Part shown: piece after piece, positions 17,534 through 26,223 of the stretch | How positions within the stretch are numbered: position 1 is the first letter of the stretch | How the letters are laid out: each line of letters opens with the position of its first letter | DNA from: 40CM-2-70-7 sp035505915 | GTDB taxonomy: Bacteria; Gemmatimonadota; Gemmatimonadetes; Gemmatimonadales; GWC2-71-9 | Reading direction: 5' to 3' | Assembly: GCA_035505915.1 (NCBI GenBank) | Contig: DATJQI010000078.1 | Location: forward strand, 1-64,000 | DNA length: 64,000 nucleotides | Position numbers and translations under genes: made by a program | Notes under the pieces: generated by a model | Database searches by the model: none | What the model was told of the DNA's origin: nothing | The model's input: the letters and a program-made list of their open reading frames with translations, nothing else

Positions 17534-18780
17534 GGCGCTCGTGGTTCGCCGTCTTGGTGGTCCTGGTGACCCGGGCCGCCGTGGCGCAGGATTCGACCGC
17601 CAACCCGCACGGGCCGCTCCGCATTCCCTGCGCGGAGTGCCACAGCTCCGCCAGCTGGCGCCCCGCGAAGATCTCCGCCGACTTCAACCACGCGAAGCTG
17701 GGGTTCCCGCTGGTCGGCGCCCACGTCCAGGCATCGTGCCGCTCCTGCCACGCCCAGCTGAGCTTCCAGGGGACTCCCCGTCAGTGCGCGGCCTGCCATA
17801 CGGACCCGCACCGGGGCGAGCTGGGAACGGGATGTGAGCGCTGTCATACGTCGCGCTCGTTCATCGACCGGTCGCTCCTGGTGTCGGCGCACCAGCTCAC
17901 GGCGTTTCCGCTGACCGGCGCGCACCTGGCGGCCGATTGTGAGAGCTGCCACCTGCCGGGGGTCCAAGGGAAGATGACATTCGTGGGCGTCCCGGCCGAT
18001 TGCTACAACTGTCACCGGCAGAACTTCGCGACGGCCACGAACCCCGACCACGGCGGCTTCCCGACCAACTGCGTGGAGTGCCACAGCACCGCCACCTGGC
18101 TGGGCGCCAACTTCAATCACCAGGCCACCCGGTTCCCGCTGACCGGAGCCCACCTCGCCGTGGCCTGCAACGTGTGTCACGCGGACAAGGTGTACGCCGG
18201 CAAGAGCACGGCCTGCGCCAGCTGTCACCAGACCGACTACAACACCACCACCGATCCGGCCCACGTTCCGGCGCAGCTCGCGTCGGACTGCAGCCAGTGC
18301 CACACGACGGTGAGCTGGGCCGGGGCGACGTTCAATCATTCGACGACGAAGTTCCCGCTCACCGGGGCCCACATTCCGCTCGACTGCAACCAGTGCCACG
18401 GCGACAACGTGTACGCGGGCAAGGGCACGACCTGCGTCACCTGCCACCTCACCGACTACAACACCACGACGAATCCCCAGCATCAGGCGGCCCAGTTCCC
18501 CACCGACTGTGTCGCCTGCCACACCACGGTCACGTGGAGCGGGGCCACCTTCAATCACGACGGTCCGTACTTCCCCATCTATTCGGGGACCCACCAGGGT
18601 AAATGGACGGCGTGCACCGACTGCCACACGAACCCGGCGGATTTCAGCACCTTCACCTGCATCGCGTGCCACGCGCATTCGAACCAGACCCAGGTGGATT
18701 CGGACCACAAGAGCGTCAAGAACTACGTGTACGACAGCAACGCGTGCTATCAGTGCCACCGGAACGGGAGCGCCGGCTGA
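17530..18780 (+). CDS. Exported 16-haem c-type cytochrome
   Basis: 416 residues from GTG 17530 with signal peptide WFAVLVVLVTRAAVAQ. Sixteen CxxCH motifs are counted, CAECH to CYQCH. The second half is a clear tandem repeat: blocks of CxxCHTTVSWAGATFNHSTTKFPLTGAH, CNxCH, then VYAGKxTxCxxCHxTDYNTTTxPxH, repeated about three times, so it grew by module duplication. A paralogue of the preceding 20-haem protein by shared FPLTGAH and DPHRGELG modules. Possibly the outer or barrel-embedded partner of the conduit. The stop overlaps the putative CTG start of the barrel gene (CTGA). Confidence 0.93.
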   Translation: MRRSWFAVLVVLVTRAAVAQDSTANPHGPLRIPCAECHSSASWRPAKISADFNHAKLGFPLVGAHVQASCRSCHAQLSFQGTPRQCAACHTDPHRGELGTGCERCHTSRSFIDRSLLVSAHQLTAFPLTGAHLAADCESCHLPGVQGKMTFVGVPADCYNCHRQNFATATNPDHGGFPTNCVECHSTATWLGANFNHQATRFPLTGAHLAVACNVCHADKVYAGKSTACASCHQTDYNTTTDPAHVPAQLASDCSQCHTTVSWAGATFNHSTTKFPLTGAHIPLDCNQCHGDNVYAGKGTTCVTCHLTDYNTTTNPQHQAAQFPTDCVACHTTVTWSGATFNHDGPYFPIYSGTHQGKWTACTDCHTNPADFSTFTCIACHAHSNQTQVDSDHKSVKNYVYDSNACYQCHRNGSAG

Positions 18781-20330
18781 GCTGGCGCGCCTGCCGGGCC
18801 GCGGGCCTGGGGCTCGTCCTGCCCGGACTGCTGGCCGCGCAAACCCGGGACTCGGCCTTCCGGTACGCACGCATCACCTACCTCACCATCACCACCGCAT
18901 ATGTGAACGCGGGCCGCGACGACGGCCTGCGGGATTCCACCCGCCTCGACGTGATCCGGTCCGGGAAGCGCGTGGGGACGATCCGCATTTCGTTCCTGGC
19001 CTCTCACCAGGCCGCGGGTGACATCGTCGACACCGTCTCGGCCCTGGTCGTCGGCGATTCCGCCCGATACTTACCGGTCGCGGCTCCCCCCACCCGCGTC
19101 GCCACGGGCCCGGGGCGCACGTACTCCCGGAGTCGGGGCTCGTCGCTCTACGGAACCGTGGGAGTCGAGTATTTCTCGGTAACGGGGGACGGCGTCCGTC
19201 TGTCCCAGCCGGGGCTGGACGTGCGGGCGTTCGGTGGGCCGGCCGGGTCGCCGCTGTCCATCGGGCTCGATCTCCGGGAGCGCCGAGTGACCACCGCCGC
19301 GGCGGGATCCCCGACCGCCGTGGCGGACGAATCGCGCGTGTACCAGGCGGTGGCGCGGTGGCAGACGCCCGGCTCTCCGGTGCGCGTCGGAATCGGACGG
19401 CAGTTCGTGGACGGGATGCCCGCCGTGGGGCTCATCGACGGGCTGCAGATCGAGCGCGCGGGGCCCGAGTGGAGCACCGGCGCGTTCGCGGGCACCCAGC
19501 CCGGCCTGGCCGACCTCGAGGTGTCCGGCGACATCCGCGAGCTGGGTGCCTACGTCCGCCGTCAAGGGCGGCCGGCCGCGGGCGGCTTCTGGTCGGTCAC
19601 CGCCGGGGCCAGCGGGTCGTACCAGGGGTGGCGGACAAATCGCGAGTTCTTCTACTTCGAGGCGAGGTACTTCGGGCCGCGGCTGTCCGGATTTCTCTCC
19701 CAGGAAGTCGACTACTACCGCCCGTGGAAGCGGATCGCCGGCCAGTCGGCGTTCTCCCCCACGGCGACATTCGGCGACGTGCGATACCAGGTCTCACGGG
19801 CCTGGAGCCTCGAGGGAGGGGTCGACGAGCGCCGGAATGTCGTGCTCTTCCAGGATGCCGTGAGTCCGGAAAGCACCTTCGACGCGGCGTTCCGGCGGGG
19901 CGCCTGGCTGGGCACCACCATCCGGCCCGGCCCCCACCTTCTGGTGGACCTCGACGCGCGCGCGTCGGACGGCGGGTCGATCGGGCGCACCGACTCCTAT
20001 ACGGGCGCCCTCGCCCTCGAGCGTCTCGGCGCACTGGGCGGGGCGTTCCGGTTCCGGGGCACCCGGTACCTGAGCCCGGGCCGGACCGGCTGGCTCGGCG
20101 CCGTGAATGTCGGCATCGCCCCGGCCGACCGCTGGCGATTGGCGGTGGACGCCGGTCAGCGTCAGGAATCGGTGACGATTCTTCCGGGAACGCAGGTGAC
20201 GCGATGGGCGGGCGTGGACTTCGATCTCAGCCTCGCCCGGGAGTGGTTCGGCACGGTATCATTCACCAGACAGCGGGGCGCACTGCAGGACACCGACCAG
20301 CTGTTCCTGCTCTTCACGTATCGGTTCTGA
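18777..20330 (+). CDS. Outer-membrane beta-barrel protein of the cytochrome operon
   Basis: About 517 residues. Start assigned to CTG 18777, in a CTGA overlap with the upstream stop and preceded at seven bases by GGGAG; it yields a compact signal peptide SWRACRAAGLGLVLPGLLAAQ. The nearest canonical in-frame alternative is GTG 18753. The mature protein begins with a small domain (YARITYLTITTAYVNAGR...RVGTIRISFLASHQA) and continues as alternating hydrophobic/polar strands rich in Tyr, Trp and Gly, finishing DQLFLLFTYRF with the C-terminal aromatic typical of Bam substrates. No haem motif. The role suggested by position is the porin sheath around a multihaem cytochrome in an outer-membrane conduit. 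No specific family recognised. Confidence 0.75.
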   Translation: MSWRACRAAGLGLVLPGLLAAQTRDSAFRYARITYLTITTAYVNAGRDDGLRDSTRLDVIRSGKRVGTIRISFLASHQAAGDIVDTVSALVVGDSARYLPVAAPPTRVATGPGRTYSRSRGSSLYGTVGVEYFSVTGDGVRLSQPGLDVRAFGGPAGSPLSIGLDLRERRVTTAAAGSPTAVADESRVYQAVARWQTPGSPVRVGIGRQFVDGMPAVGLIDGLQIERAGPEWSTGAFAGTQPGLADLEVSGDIRELGAYVRRQGRPAAGGFWSVTAGASGSYQGWRTNREFFYFEARYFGPRLSGFLSQEVDYYRPWKRIAGQSAFSPTATFGDVRYQVSRAWSLEGGVDERRNVVLFQDAVSPESTFDAAFRRGAWLGTTIRPGPHLLVDLDARASDGGSIGRTDSYTGALALERLGALGGAFRFRGTRYLSPGRTGWLGAVNVGIAPADRWRLAVDAGQRQESVTILPGTQVTRWAGVDFDLSLAREWFGTVSFTRQRGALQDTDQLFLLFTYRF

Positions 20331-22251
20331 TCCGCGATCCGCGGACGCCCTGCCGGCGCGCGCTCCCTCCCGCGCCCCGCGCCATCCGCCGGAACGACTC
20401 CAACACCGACCGCACCGTCAGGCTCGGCTCCGCGCGCCGCCGCAGGAGGTTGAGTCCCCAGGGGAGATCGAAGCCGACCAGCGGCATCGCGACGGTGCCG
20501 GCGGGAGGACGGCGGCGGTGCGACCGGAAGCCCAGGCACCACCCCTTGCCGTGCGCCACCATCGCCCAGACCGCCTGCAAACCGTCATAGGTCCCCTCGA
20601 TGCGCGGGGTCAGCCCGAGCTCCTGCAGCCGATCCAGCACCCGGTCGTAGAAGGCGGGATGGAAGGACCGTGCCATGAACAGGAACGGCTCGTGGGCGAG
20701 CTCCGCGGGCTTCACCCGACGCCGCCGGGCCAAGGGGTGGCCCGGCGCCAGGAGAACCGTCTGCAATCGATCGTGGTGAACGGGCTCGGCGATCAAGTCG
20801 GCGTACACGGCTCCGGGATAGGCGTGCGCCAGGCCCAGATCGATGTCCCCGCGGACGATGGCCCGCGCCTGCAGGGGCGTGGCGACCTCCTCGATCGCGA
20901 TGTGGACGTGCGGGTGGCGTGCCGCGCAATCGGCCAGGACGGCGGTGAGGAGCTCGCCGGTGGCGGCGGTGGCGACCGCCCCGATGGCGCAATGCCCTTC
21001 CATGCCGCGCCGCGCCCGGGTGGTATCGAGGACGATCTGCTCCAGCGCGGTCAAGAGGCCGGGGCATTCTCCGGCCAGGGAGCTCCCCGCAGGCGTCAGG
21101 AGCACGCCGCGGGCCGAGCGCTCGAGGAGCGGCACACCGACGGCGACCTCCAACTCGCGCAACTGTCGGGACAAGGCCGGCTGGGTGACGCCGAGGCGCT
21201 CGGCGGCCCGGCCGATGGTCTGGGACGCGGCGACTTCGAGCAAGGCCCGGAGGTGGCGAATCTCGATCACCGGCGGCACCCCCCCTGGGAGGGCTTGGCC
21301 CGGCGCGGATGGGTGCGGGGCCGGCGGGAGCCGGGGCTCGCGCCCCACCAGGGAGTCGGGACGCGCACGGACGACGTCGAAGATCCGTTGCAATACCCGT
21401 CGGACCACGGGCCGCCGTTCCTCCCGCCGCCAGAGGGCGGCCGCGCGCACCACGGGAGCGCCGTCCGCGAGGGGCACCACCGCGGTTCCCTGCGGCGGCG
21501 AGACGGAACGGGCCCGGCCGATGAGCGACCACCCGCGCCCGGCCGACACGGCCAGGTGGCCGTCCCGCAATCCGGCGTCGATCACCAGAAGGGGTGACCG
21601 CAGGCCGCCGCGCCGCAACGCGACCATGATCTGGTCGAGTGAGGCGGCGGAGAGCGCCCGCTGTGGAATGACCAGGGGATACTCCCCGAGATCCGCGATG
21701 CGCAGGCGCCGGTGGGACGCCAGCGGGTGGCCGAGCGACAGGATCACGTGATCGAGATGCTCGTCCCAGAGGGGCTCGGCGACCAGGCCGACCACCTCCG
21801 GCGTGGCCATGGCCAGCGCGACGTCGATGGTGCCCACCTGCAGCTGCTCCAACACGTCGGGGGGATCGAGATCCTGCACCACCAGCGTGATCTCGGGATC
21901 CTCGCGACGGAGCACGTCTTCGACGGCCGCGGGCACGCCCGCGGCGATCACCGTCAACATGGCGCCGAGGATCACACGTCCCCGCTGTCCCTGCGCGGTG
22001 GCCCGCGACCGCTCGAGCGCGAACCCCAGCGCGGCCAGCACGCCGGCGGCGCCGCGGGCGAACGCCTCCCCCGCCAGGGTGGGGACCACGCCCTTGGAAT
22101 GTCGGTCGAGGAGGGGGACGCCAAGGTCGCGTTCCAGCTCGCGGATCTGGCGGGAGAGGGCGGGCTGGGCCACGCGCAAACGGGCGGCGGCGCGGGAGAG
22201 ACTCCGCGCTTCGGCAATGCCGACGAAGGTCCGCAGATCTCGCAGGTACAT
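20314..22251 (-). CDS. Tandem (double) LysR-type transcriptional regulator
   Basis: 645 residues forming two complete LysR regulators in one frame. Module 1: winged HTH (residues 2-60, LSRAAARLRVAQPALSRQIR) and substrate-binding domain to about 300. A Pro-rich linker (GREPRLPPAPHPSAPGQALP) follows. Module 2: HTH from about 330 (IGRAAERLGVTQPALSRQLR) with its own effector domain. Start at ATG 22251 puts the first helix at the family position; a longer frame from 22302 exists. The second module has an in-frame GTG preceded by AGGGGGG, so separate synthesis is possible. LysR proteins act as dimers or tetramers, so a covalent pair could recognise an asymmetric site. Target unknown; convergent with the conduit operon (17-base overlap) and divergent from the CheC-like gene. 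Confidence 0.9.
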   Translation of the reverse strand: MYLRDLRTFVGIAEARSLSRAAARLRVAQPALSRQIRELERDLGVPLLDRHSKGVVPTLAGEAFARGAAGVLAALGFALERSRATAQGQRGRVILGAMLTVIAAGVPAAVEDVLRREDPEITLVVQDLDPPDVLEQLQVGTIDVALAMATPEVVGLVAEPLWDEHLDHVILSLGHPLASHRRLRIADLGEYPLVIPQRALSAASLDQIMVALRRGGLRSPLLVIDAGLRDGHLAVSAGRGWSLIGRARSVSPPQGTAVVPLADGAPVVRAAALWRREERRPVVRRVLQRIFDVVRARPDSLVGREPRLPPAPHPSAPGQALPGGVPPVIEIRHLRALLEVAASQTIGRAAERLGVTQPALSRQLRELEVAVGVPLLERSARGVLLTPAGSSLAGECPGLLTALEQIVLDTTRARRGMEGHCAIGAVATAATGELLTAVLADCAARHPHVHIAIEEVATPLQARAIVRGDIDLGLAHAYPGAVYADLIAEPVHHDRLQTVLLAPGHPLARRRRVKPAELAHEPFLFMARSFHPAFYDRVLDRLQELGLTPRIEGTYDGLQAVWAMVAHGKGWCLGFRSHRRRPPAGTVAMPLVGFDLPWGLNLLRRRAEPSLTVRSVLESFRRMARGAGGSARRQGVRGSRIRTDT

Positions 22252-22334
22252 CCCCGTCCCCCGCCATGCGTCTACGGCATCGAACTCCAAGCGGATCGGC
22301 ATTTCAGTCCCGGCATCCGCCCGACTACGATCCG

Positions 22335-23015
22335 ATGCGATCGCTGGCTGTGAACCCGAAGGCGTGGAGTGACCATACGGTGATGGAATCCGAACCGCTA
22401 GAGGCCGCGCAGCCGAAGCTGCACCTCGAGGCGCTGCGGGCGGTGGCCCAGACCGCCAGCCGGGCCGCGGCCGGCGGCATGACCCGGGCCCTCCGCCGCC
22501 GGGTCACCGTGGCCGTTCCCGAGTTCGCGCTCGCGCGGGCGGACCAGCTTCCCGCCGTCTTGGGCCATGGAGATCAGCCGGTCGTAGCCGTGTCGGTGCA
22601 GTTCCTGGGCGATCTGTCCGGTTCCCTCCTCTGGATCATGGCCTCGGCCGATGCCCGACGGATGGGCGGGGCCCTTCTCGACCAGCCAGACACATCGGCG
22701 CCACCGGGGGACGAGGAGATACGGGCCGTCTTGATGAAGGGCGTTCACATCATGGCCGCCGCGTACGCCGAGGTCCTCTCTTCGCTCACGACCGGCGTCG
22801 TGTTCCTGTCCGTGCCTGAGCTGACGGTCGGGTCCGCGAGCGTCGTCCTGTCTCATACGCCCGGCCCCGGGCTCCCCGGCCACCGACCACGGCCGAGCAT
22901 TTGTGTGGGATCCCGCCTGAGCTTCGACGATCGGGGGGTCGTCGCGATGGGGCACGTCGTGCTGATGCCGCATCACCCGGCCTTCGACCGCATTCTCCGC
23001 GCCCTGCCCGCGTGA
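22335..23015 (+). CDS. Degenerate CheC-like protein
   Basis: About 226 residues (ATG 22335; ATG 22383 is a possible alternative). The fold follows the CheC/CheX phosphatase pattern of two pseudo-repeats: LEALRAVAQTASRAAAGGMTRALRRRVTV, then FLGDLSGSLLWIM, and DEEIRAVLMKGVHIMAAAYAEVLSS, ending with SRLSF...GHVVLMP. The acidic and Asn residues that make the CheY-P phosphatase site (E...N...G) are not conserved: the helix reads LMKGVHIMAAAY, with His where Asn is expected. It may therefore bind a receiver domain without dephosphorylating it. It is coupled (TGATG) to a hybrid histidine kinase, not to chemotaxis genes, which suggests a modulator of that kinase. Confidence 0.65.
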   Translation: MRSLAVNPKAWSDHTVMESEPLEAAQPKLHLEALRAVAQTASRAAAGGMTRALRRRVTVAVPEFALARADQLPAVLGHGDQPVVAVSVQFLGDLSGSLLWIMASADARRMGGALLDQPDTSAPPGDEEIRAVLMKGVHIMAAAYAEVLSSLTTGVVFLSVPELTVGSASVVLSHTPGPGLPGHRPRPSICVGSRLSFDDRGVVAMGHVVLMPHHPAFDRILRALPA

Positions 23016-24673
23016 TGGGCGATCTCACCGCCTCCTCCCGCCCCGCGGGGGTCCGCGCGCGCGCACAGATGGCCATCGCCGCCGTGCGCCGGTGGCTGGC
23101 TCCGCGTGGCGGGTCGGGGTCGGCCGCGAACGGGGTCTCGGAAGTGCGGTACGGGGCGGCGTTCGAGCAGGTGGCGATCGGGCTCGCCGAGGTCGCCCTG
23201 GACGGCCGCATGCTGCGGGTCAACCGGTATCTGTGCGAGCGCCTGGGATACACCGCCGACGAGCTGCGCTCCCGCAACGTGCTGGATCTCACCCACCCCG
23301 ACGACCTGGAGGAGACCCGGAGTTATCTCCGGGAGGCGCCGACCTGGGAGAAGGCCTACCGCCGGGAGAAGCGCTATCTCCGGAAGGACGGGACGTGCCT
23401 CTGGACGCAGCTCACCGCCTGCGTCGTGCAGCCCCCCGACGCCGGGCCGAAATTCTTCATCGCCGTCATCGAAGATCTGTCGGAGCGGAAGCGGCTCGAG
23501 GCCCAGCTGCTGCACGCCCAGAAGCTCGAGGCGGTGGGTCAGCTCGCGGGGGGTGTGGCGCACGATTTCTCAAATCTCATCGGGGCGATCATGGGGTACG
23601 CGCAGCTCGTCGAGCGCTCCCTGGCGATCGAGGATCCGCGCCGCGCGGATGTCGCCGAGATACGGCGGGCCGGGCAGCGCGCGGCCTCCCTCATTCACCA
23701 GCTACTCACGTTCGCCCGGCGGCAGGAGACTCAACCGCAGCTCGCCGACCCCAACCTGCTGCTCCGGAACGTGGAACGGCTGGTGACGCGCGTACTGGGG
23801 AGCGACGTCCGGCTCGACTGGAACCTGGCCGCCGGGCTTCCCGCCATCCGGGTCGACGCCGGGCAGTTCGAGCAAGTGATCCTGAACCTCGCCATCAACG
23901 CCCGGGACGCGATGCCGGAAGGCGGGACGCTCACCGTCGAGACCTCGGTGGTGGACGTGGATCGTGGCCACATCAGCCGCCACCAGGGTGCCCGACTGGG
24001 ACCGCACGTCGTGGTCACCGTGAGCGACACCGGGACCGGCATGGCGCCGGACGTACTGGCGCGCGTATTCGAGCCGTTCTTCACCACCAAGGGTCCGGAC
24101 AAAGGCACCGGTCTCGGCCTCGCGATCTGCTACGGCATCGTCAAGCAAGCCGGCGGCAATGTCTGGGTCTACTCGGAGCCGGGCCGCGGAACCACGTTCC
24201 GGCTGTACTTTCCCGCGATCCGTGAGCCGGTGGGCGACGCGCCGCCGGTCGAGGCCGACGAAGAGCTCCCCCGGGGGGACGAGACCATCCTCGTGGTCGA
24301 AGACGATCCGCAGATGCGGGAGCTGGCGGCCCGGGTCCTCGTGGATTGCGGATACGCCGTGCGTGCCGTTTCCAGCGCGGAGGCGGCCCTGCGGGACTGG
24401 GAAACCCCGCGGCGGCCTGATCTCCTGCTCACGGACCTGGTGATGCCTGGAATGAATGGATTCCGCCTGGCGCGGGACCTGCGGGCCCGCTGCCCGGAGC
24501 TTCCGGTCCTCTGTATGACCGGCCAGTCGGACCGGGTCGCCAGACGGCGCCGGGAGGAGGGGCTCTTTCCCCTGCTTCCCAAGCCGTTCACCGCGCTGGC
24601 CCTGGCCCGCGCGGTTCGCGCGTGTCTGGACCGGCAGGCGCTCCCTGATCCGTTGATCGGCGATGGCTTATGA
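23015..24673 (+). CDS. PAS hybrid histidine kinase with receiver domain
   Basis: 552 residues, no membrane helix. Order: PAS (about 50-165, FEQVAIGLAEVALDGRMLRVN...HPDDLEETRS), HisKA with GGVAHDFSN and phosphoacceptor H183, HATPase_c (NLAINARDAMPEGG, DTGTGM, GTGLGLAICYG) and receiver with acidic EDD and D474 in LLTDLVMPGMNG, Lys in LLPKPF. ATG 23015 overlaps the CheC-like stop by one base. Same class as the kinase at 3656 but with a single PAS. The next genes are not regulators, so the phosphate probably passes to an orphan partner elsewhere. Confidence 0.92.
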   Translation: MGDLTASSRPAGVRARAQMAIAAVRRWLAPRGGSGSAANGVSEVRYGAAFEQVAIGLAEVALDGRMLRVNRYLCERLGYTADELRSRNVLDLTHPDDLEETRSYLREAPTWEKAYRREKRYLRKDGTCLWTQLTACVVQPPDAGPKFFIAVIEDLSERKRLEAQLLHAQKLEAVGQLAGGVAHDFSNLIGAIMGYAQLVERSLAIEDPRRADVAEIRRAGQRAASLIHQLLTFARRQETQPQLADPNLLLRNVERLVTRVLGSDVRLDWNLAAGLPAIRVDAGQFEQVILNLAINARDAMPEGGTLTVETSVVDVDRGHISRHQGARLGPHVVVTVSDTGTGMAPDVLARVFEPFFTTKGPDKGTGLGLAICYGIVKQAGGNVWVYSEPGRGTTFRLYFPAIREPVGDAPPVEADEELPRGDETILVVEDDPQMRELAARVLVDCGYAVRAVSSAEAALRDWETPRRPDLLLTDLVMPGMNGFRLARDLRARCPELPVLCMTGQSDRVARRRREEGLFPLLPKPFTALALARAVRACLDRQALPDPLIGDGL

Positions 24674-24703
24674 TTCCTCCACCAACACCTGCGGGAGGAC
24701 GCT

Positions 24704-25285
24704 GTGCAGAGGCCGGTCACGTTACTCGCGCTGATGGCGCTCGTGGCGCAGCCCCTGACCCGGGCGGCGGCCCAGCACGACTCGACGAGTGAGTCGGAGG
24801 AACACGTCTTTCACGGGCGGACGTTCTTCCCCGGCAAGGGCGCCGGCTGGACCTTCGGCTACCCCTCCGTCGACGTCAACGTCGGGCTGTACTCCACCAG
24901 GACGCCGGCGGACTCGACCTACAACAAGGCGTTCCTCCGCGCCCACGTGGCGATGAACACCGGCATTCCCCACGTCGCCGTCTCCGCGGATGTGAACTGG
25001 ATTCCCGCCGTCGGCACCACACCGGTGGTGTCGTTCGTGGGGCAGATCGACCCGCTCAGCCGGGAGAGTGACTTCTACGCCAGCGTCGGCGCCGGTCTGA
25101 TCACCGGGCACGCCGCCACCGACAAGTTCGTGGGCTGGGCCCAGGCCGTGGTGGCCTACCGGACCTCGATCCACGAGCTGACGCCCTTCGTGCAGGCCGG
25201 GCACGCGCTCAACAGCGGGCGGAAGTTCGAGCTCCTCTTCGGTATCGCGCATCCGATCGCGCCGTATCTGTTCCACGTTCCCTGA
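24704..25285 (+). CDS. Exported protein of unknown function, 193 aa
   Basis: GTG 24704 with GGGAGG upstream. Signal peptide VTLLALMALVAQPLTRAAAQ. The mature part contains HVFHGRTFFPGKGAGWTFGYPSVDVNVGLYS and strand-like stretches (VVSFVGQIDPL, FYASVGAGLITGHAA, WAQAVVAYRTS, PFVQAGHALNSG), consistent with a small beta-barrel or beta-sandwich protein of the outer membrane or periplasm. No known family recognised. Four bases upstream of the methyltransferase gene, so probably cotranscribed. Confidence 0.75.
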   Translation: MQRPVTLLALMALVAQPLTRAAAQHDSTSESEEHVFHGRTFFPGKGAGWTFGYPSVDVNVGLYSTRTPADSTYNKAFLRAHVAMNTGIPHVAVSADVNWIPAVGTTPVVSFVGQIDPLSRESDFYASVGAGLITGHAATDKFVGWAQAVVAYRTSIHELTPFVQAGHALNSGRKFELLFGIAHPIAPYLFHVP

Positions 25286-25288
25286 GTC

Positions 25289-26149
25289 ATGCCCGAATCT
25301 CCCATTGTGACCCACGTCTCCGACACCGCCCGCTGGGTGGCGATGTATCGCGCGTACGAAACCGAGCGCCCGGACGCGATCTTCAAGGATCCGTACGCCC
25401 GGCGGCTCGCGGGGCCGGTGGGAGAGCGGATCGTGGCGGCGCTGGGCGGCACCAAGGCGGCCTGGCCGATGATCGTCCGCACCGCCGTGTTGGACGAGAT
25501 CATTCTCCGCATGGTGCGGGACGGCGCGGACACGGTGCTGAATCTCGCGGCGGGCCTCGATACGCGGCCCTGGCGGCTCGACCTGCCCGCGTCCCTGACG
25601 TGGGTGGATGTGGACTACCCGGCGATGCAGGAGTACAAGCGGGACGGGATGCGGGGCGAGACCCCGCGCTGCCGCGTCGAATGGGCCGCCGTCGACCTGG
25701 CCGACCGCGCGGCCCGGCAGGCGCTCTTCGCGCGCGTCGGCGCGGGGGCGCGCCGGGCCCTGGTCGTGTCCGAGGGGCTCCTGGTCTACCTCGATGCCGA
25801 CACGGTCCGGGGGCTCGCCGCGGATCTCCACGCGCCGCCCTCCTTCCGGCACTGGCTGATCGACCTCGCGTCTCCTCAGCTCCTCCAGTGGCTCAACCGG
25901 CGGAACCTGGGCCGCGCCACCGCGGCGGGAGGCGCGCCGATGAAGTTCGGCCCGCCGGAGGGGACGGCGTTCTTCCGTCCCACGGGCTGGCGGGAGATCG
26001 AATGGCGCTCGACCGGCGAGGAGGGGCACCGCCTGGGACGGGAGATGGCGATGGCGTGGCTGTGGCGGATGTTCTGGCTCGTCTCCACGGAGGCCCGGCG
26101 CGAGCGGTGGCGGCGGTTCTCGGGGTACGCCCTGCTCGAGCGCACGTAG
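25289..26149 (+). CDS. SAM-dependent methyltransferase, leucine carboxyl methyltransferase family
   Basis: 286 residues of the LCM/PF04072 type. Signature features: VSDTARWVAMYRAYETERPDAIFKDPYARRLAG at the N terminus (spread over residues 8-41), the SAM-binding TVLNLAAGLDTRPWRL, WVDVDYP, and VVSEGLLVYLD. These enzymes methylate carboxyl or hydroxyl groups of natural products or proteins; many bacterial members have no known substrate. The C terminus is rich in Trp and Arg. Expressed with the exported protein upstream; followed by a separate promoter for the cupredoxin gene. Confidence 0.9.
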   Translation: MPESPIVTHVSDTARWVAMYRAYETERPDAIFKDPYARRLAGPVGERIVAALGGTKAAWPMIVRTAVLDEIILRMVRDGADTVLNLAAGLDTRPWRLDLPASLTWVDVDYPAMQEYKRDGMRGETPRCRVEWAAVDLADRAARQALFARVGAGARRALVVSEGLLVYLDADTVRGLAADLHAPPSFRHWLIDLASPQLLQWLNRRNLGRATAAGGAPMKFGPPEGTAFFRPTGWREIEWRSTGEEGHRLGREMAMAWLWRMFWLVSTEARRERWRRFSGYALLERT

Positions 26150-26162
26150 CGACCGTCGTGGA

Positions 26163-26190
26163 TTGCCCCCCCCGGCGCCGCCGGTAGATT
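26163..26190 (+). promoter_or_regulatory. Putative promoter of the cupredoxin gene
   Basis: TTGCCC (26163-26168), 16-base spacer, TAGATT (26185-26190). The block GCCGCCGGTAGATTCCCCC is shared with the holB promoter at 7360. The 5' leader to ATG 26224 would be about 27 bases. Confidence 0.55.
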
Positions 26191-26223
26191 CCCCCGGTCC
26201 CCTTTCCCGCAACCGAGGTCTCC

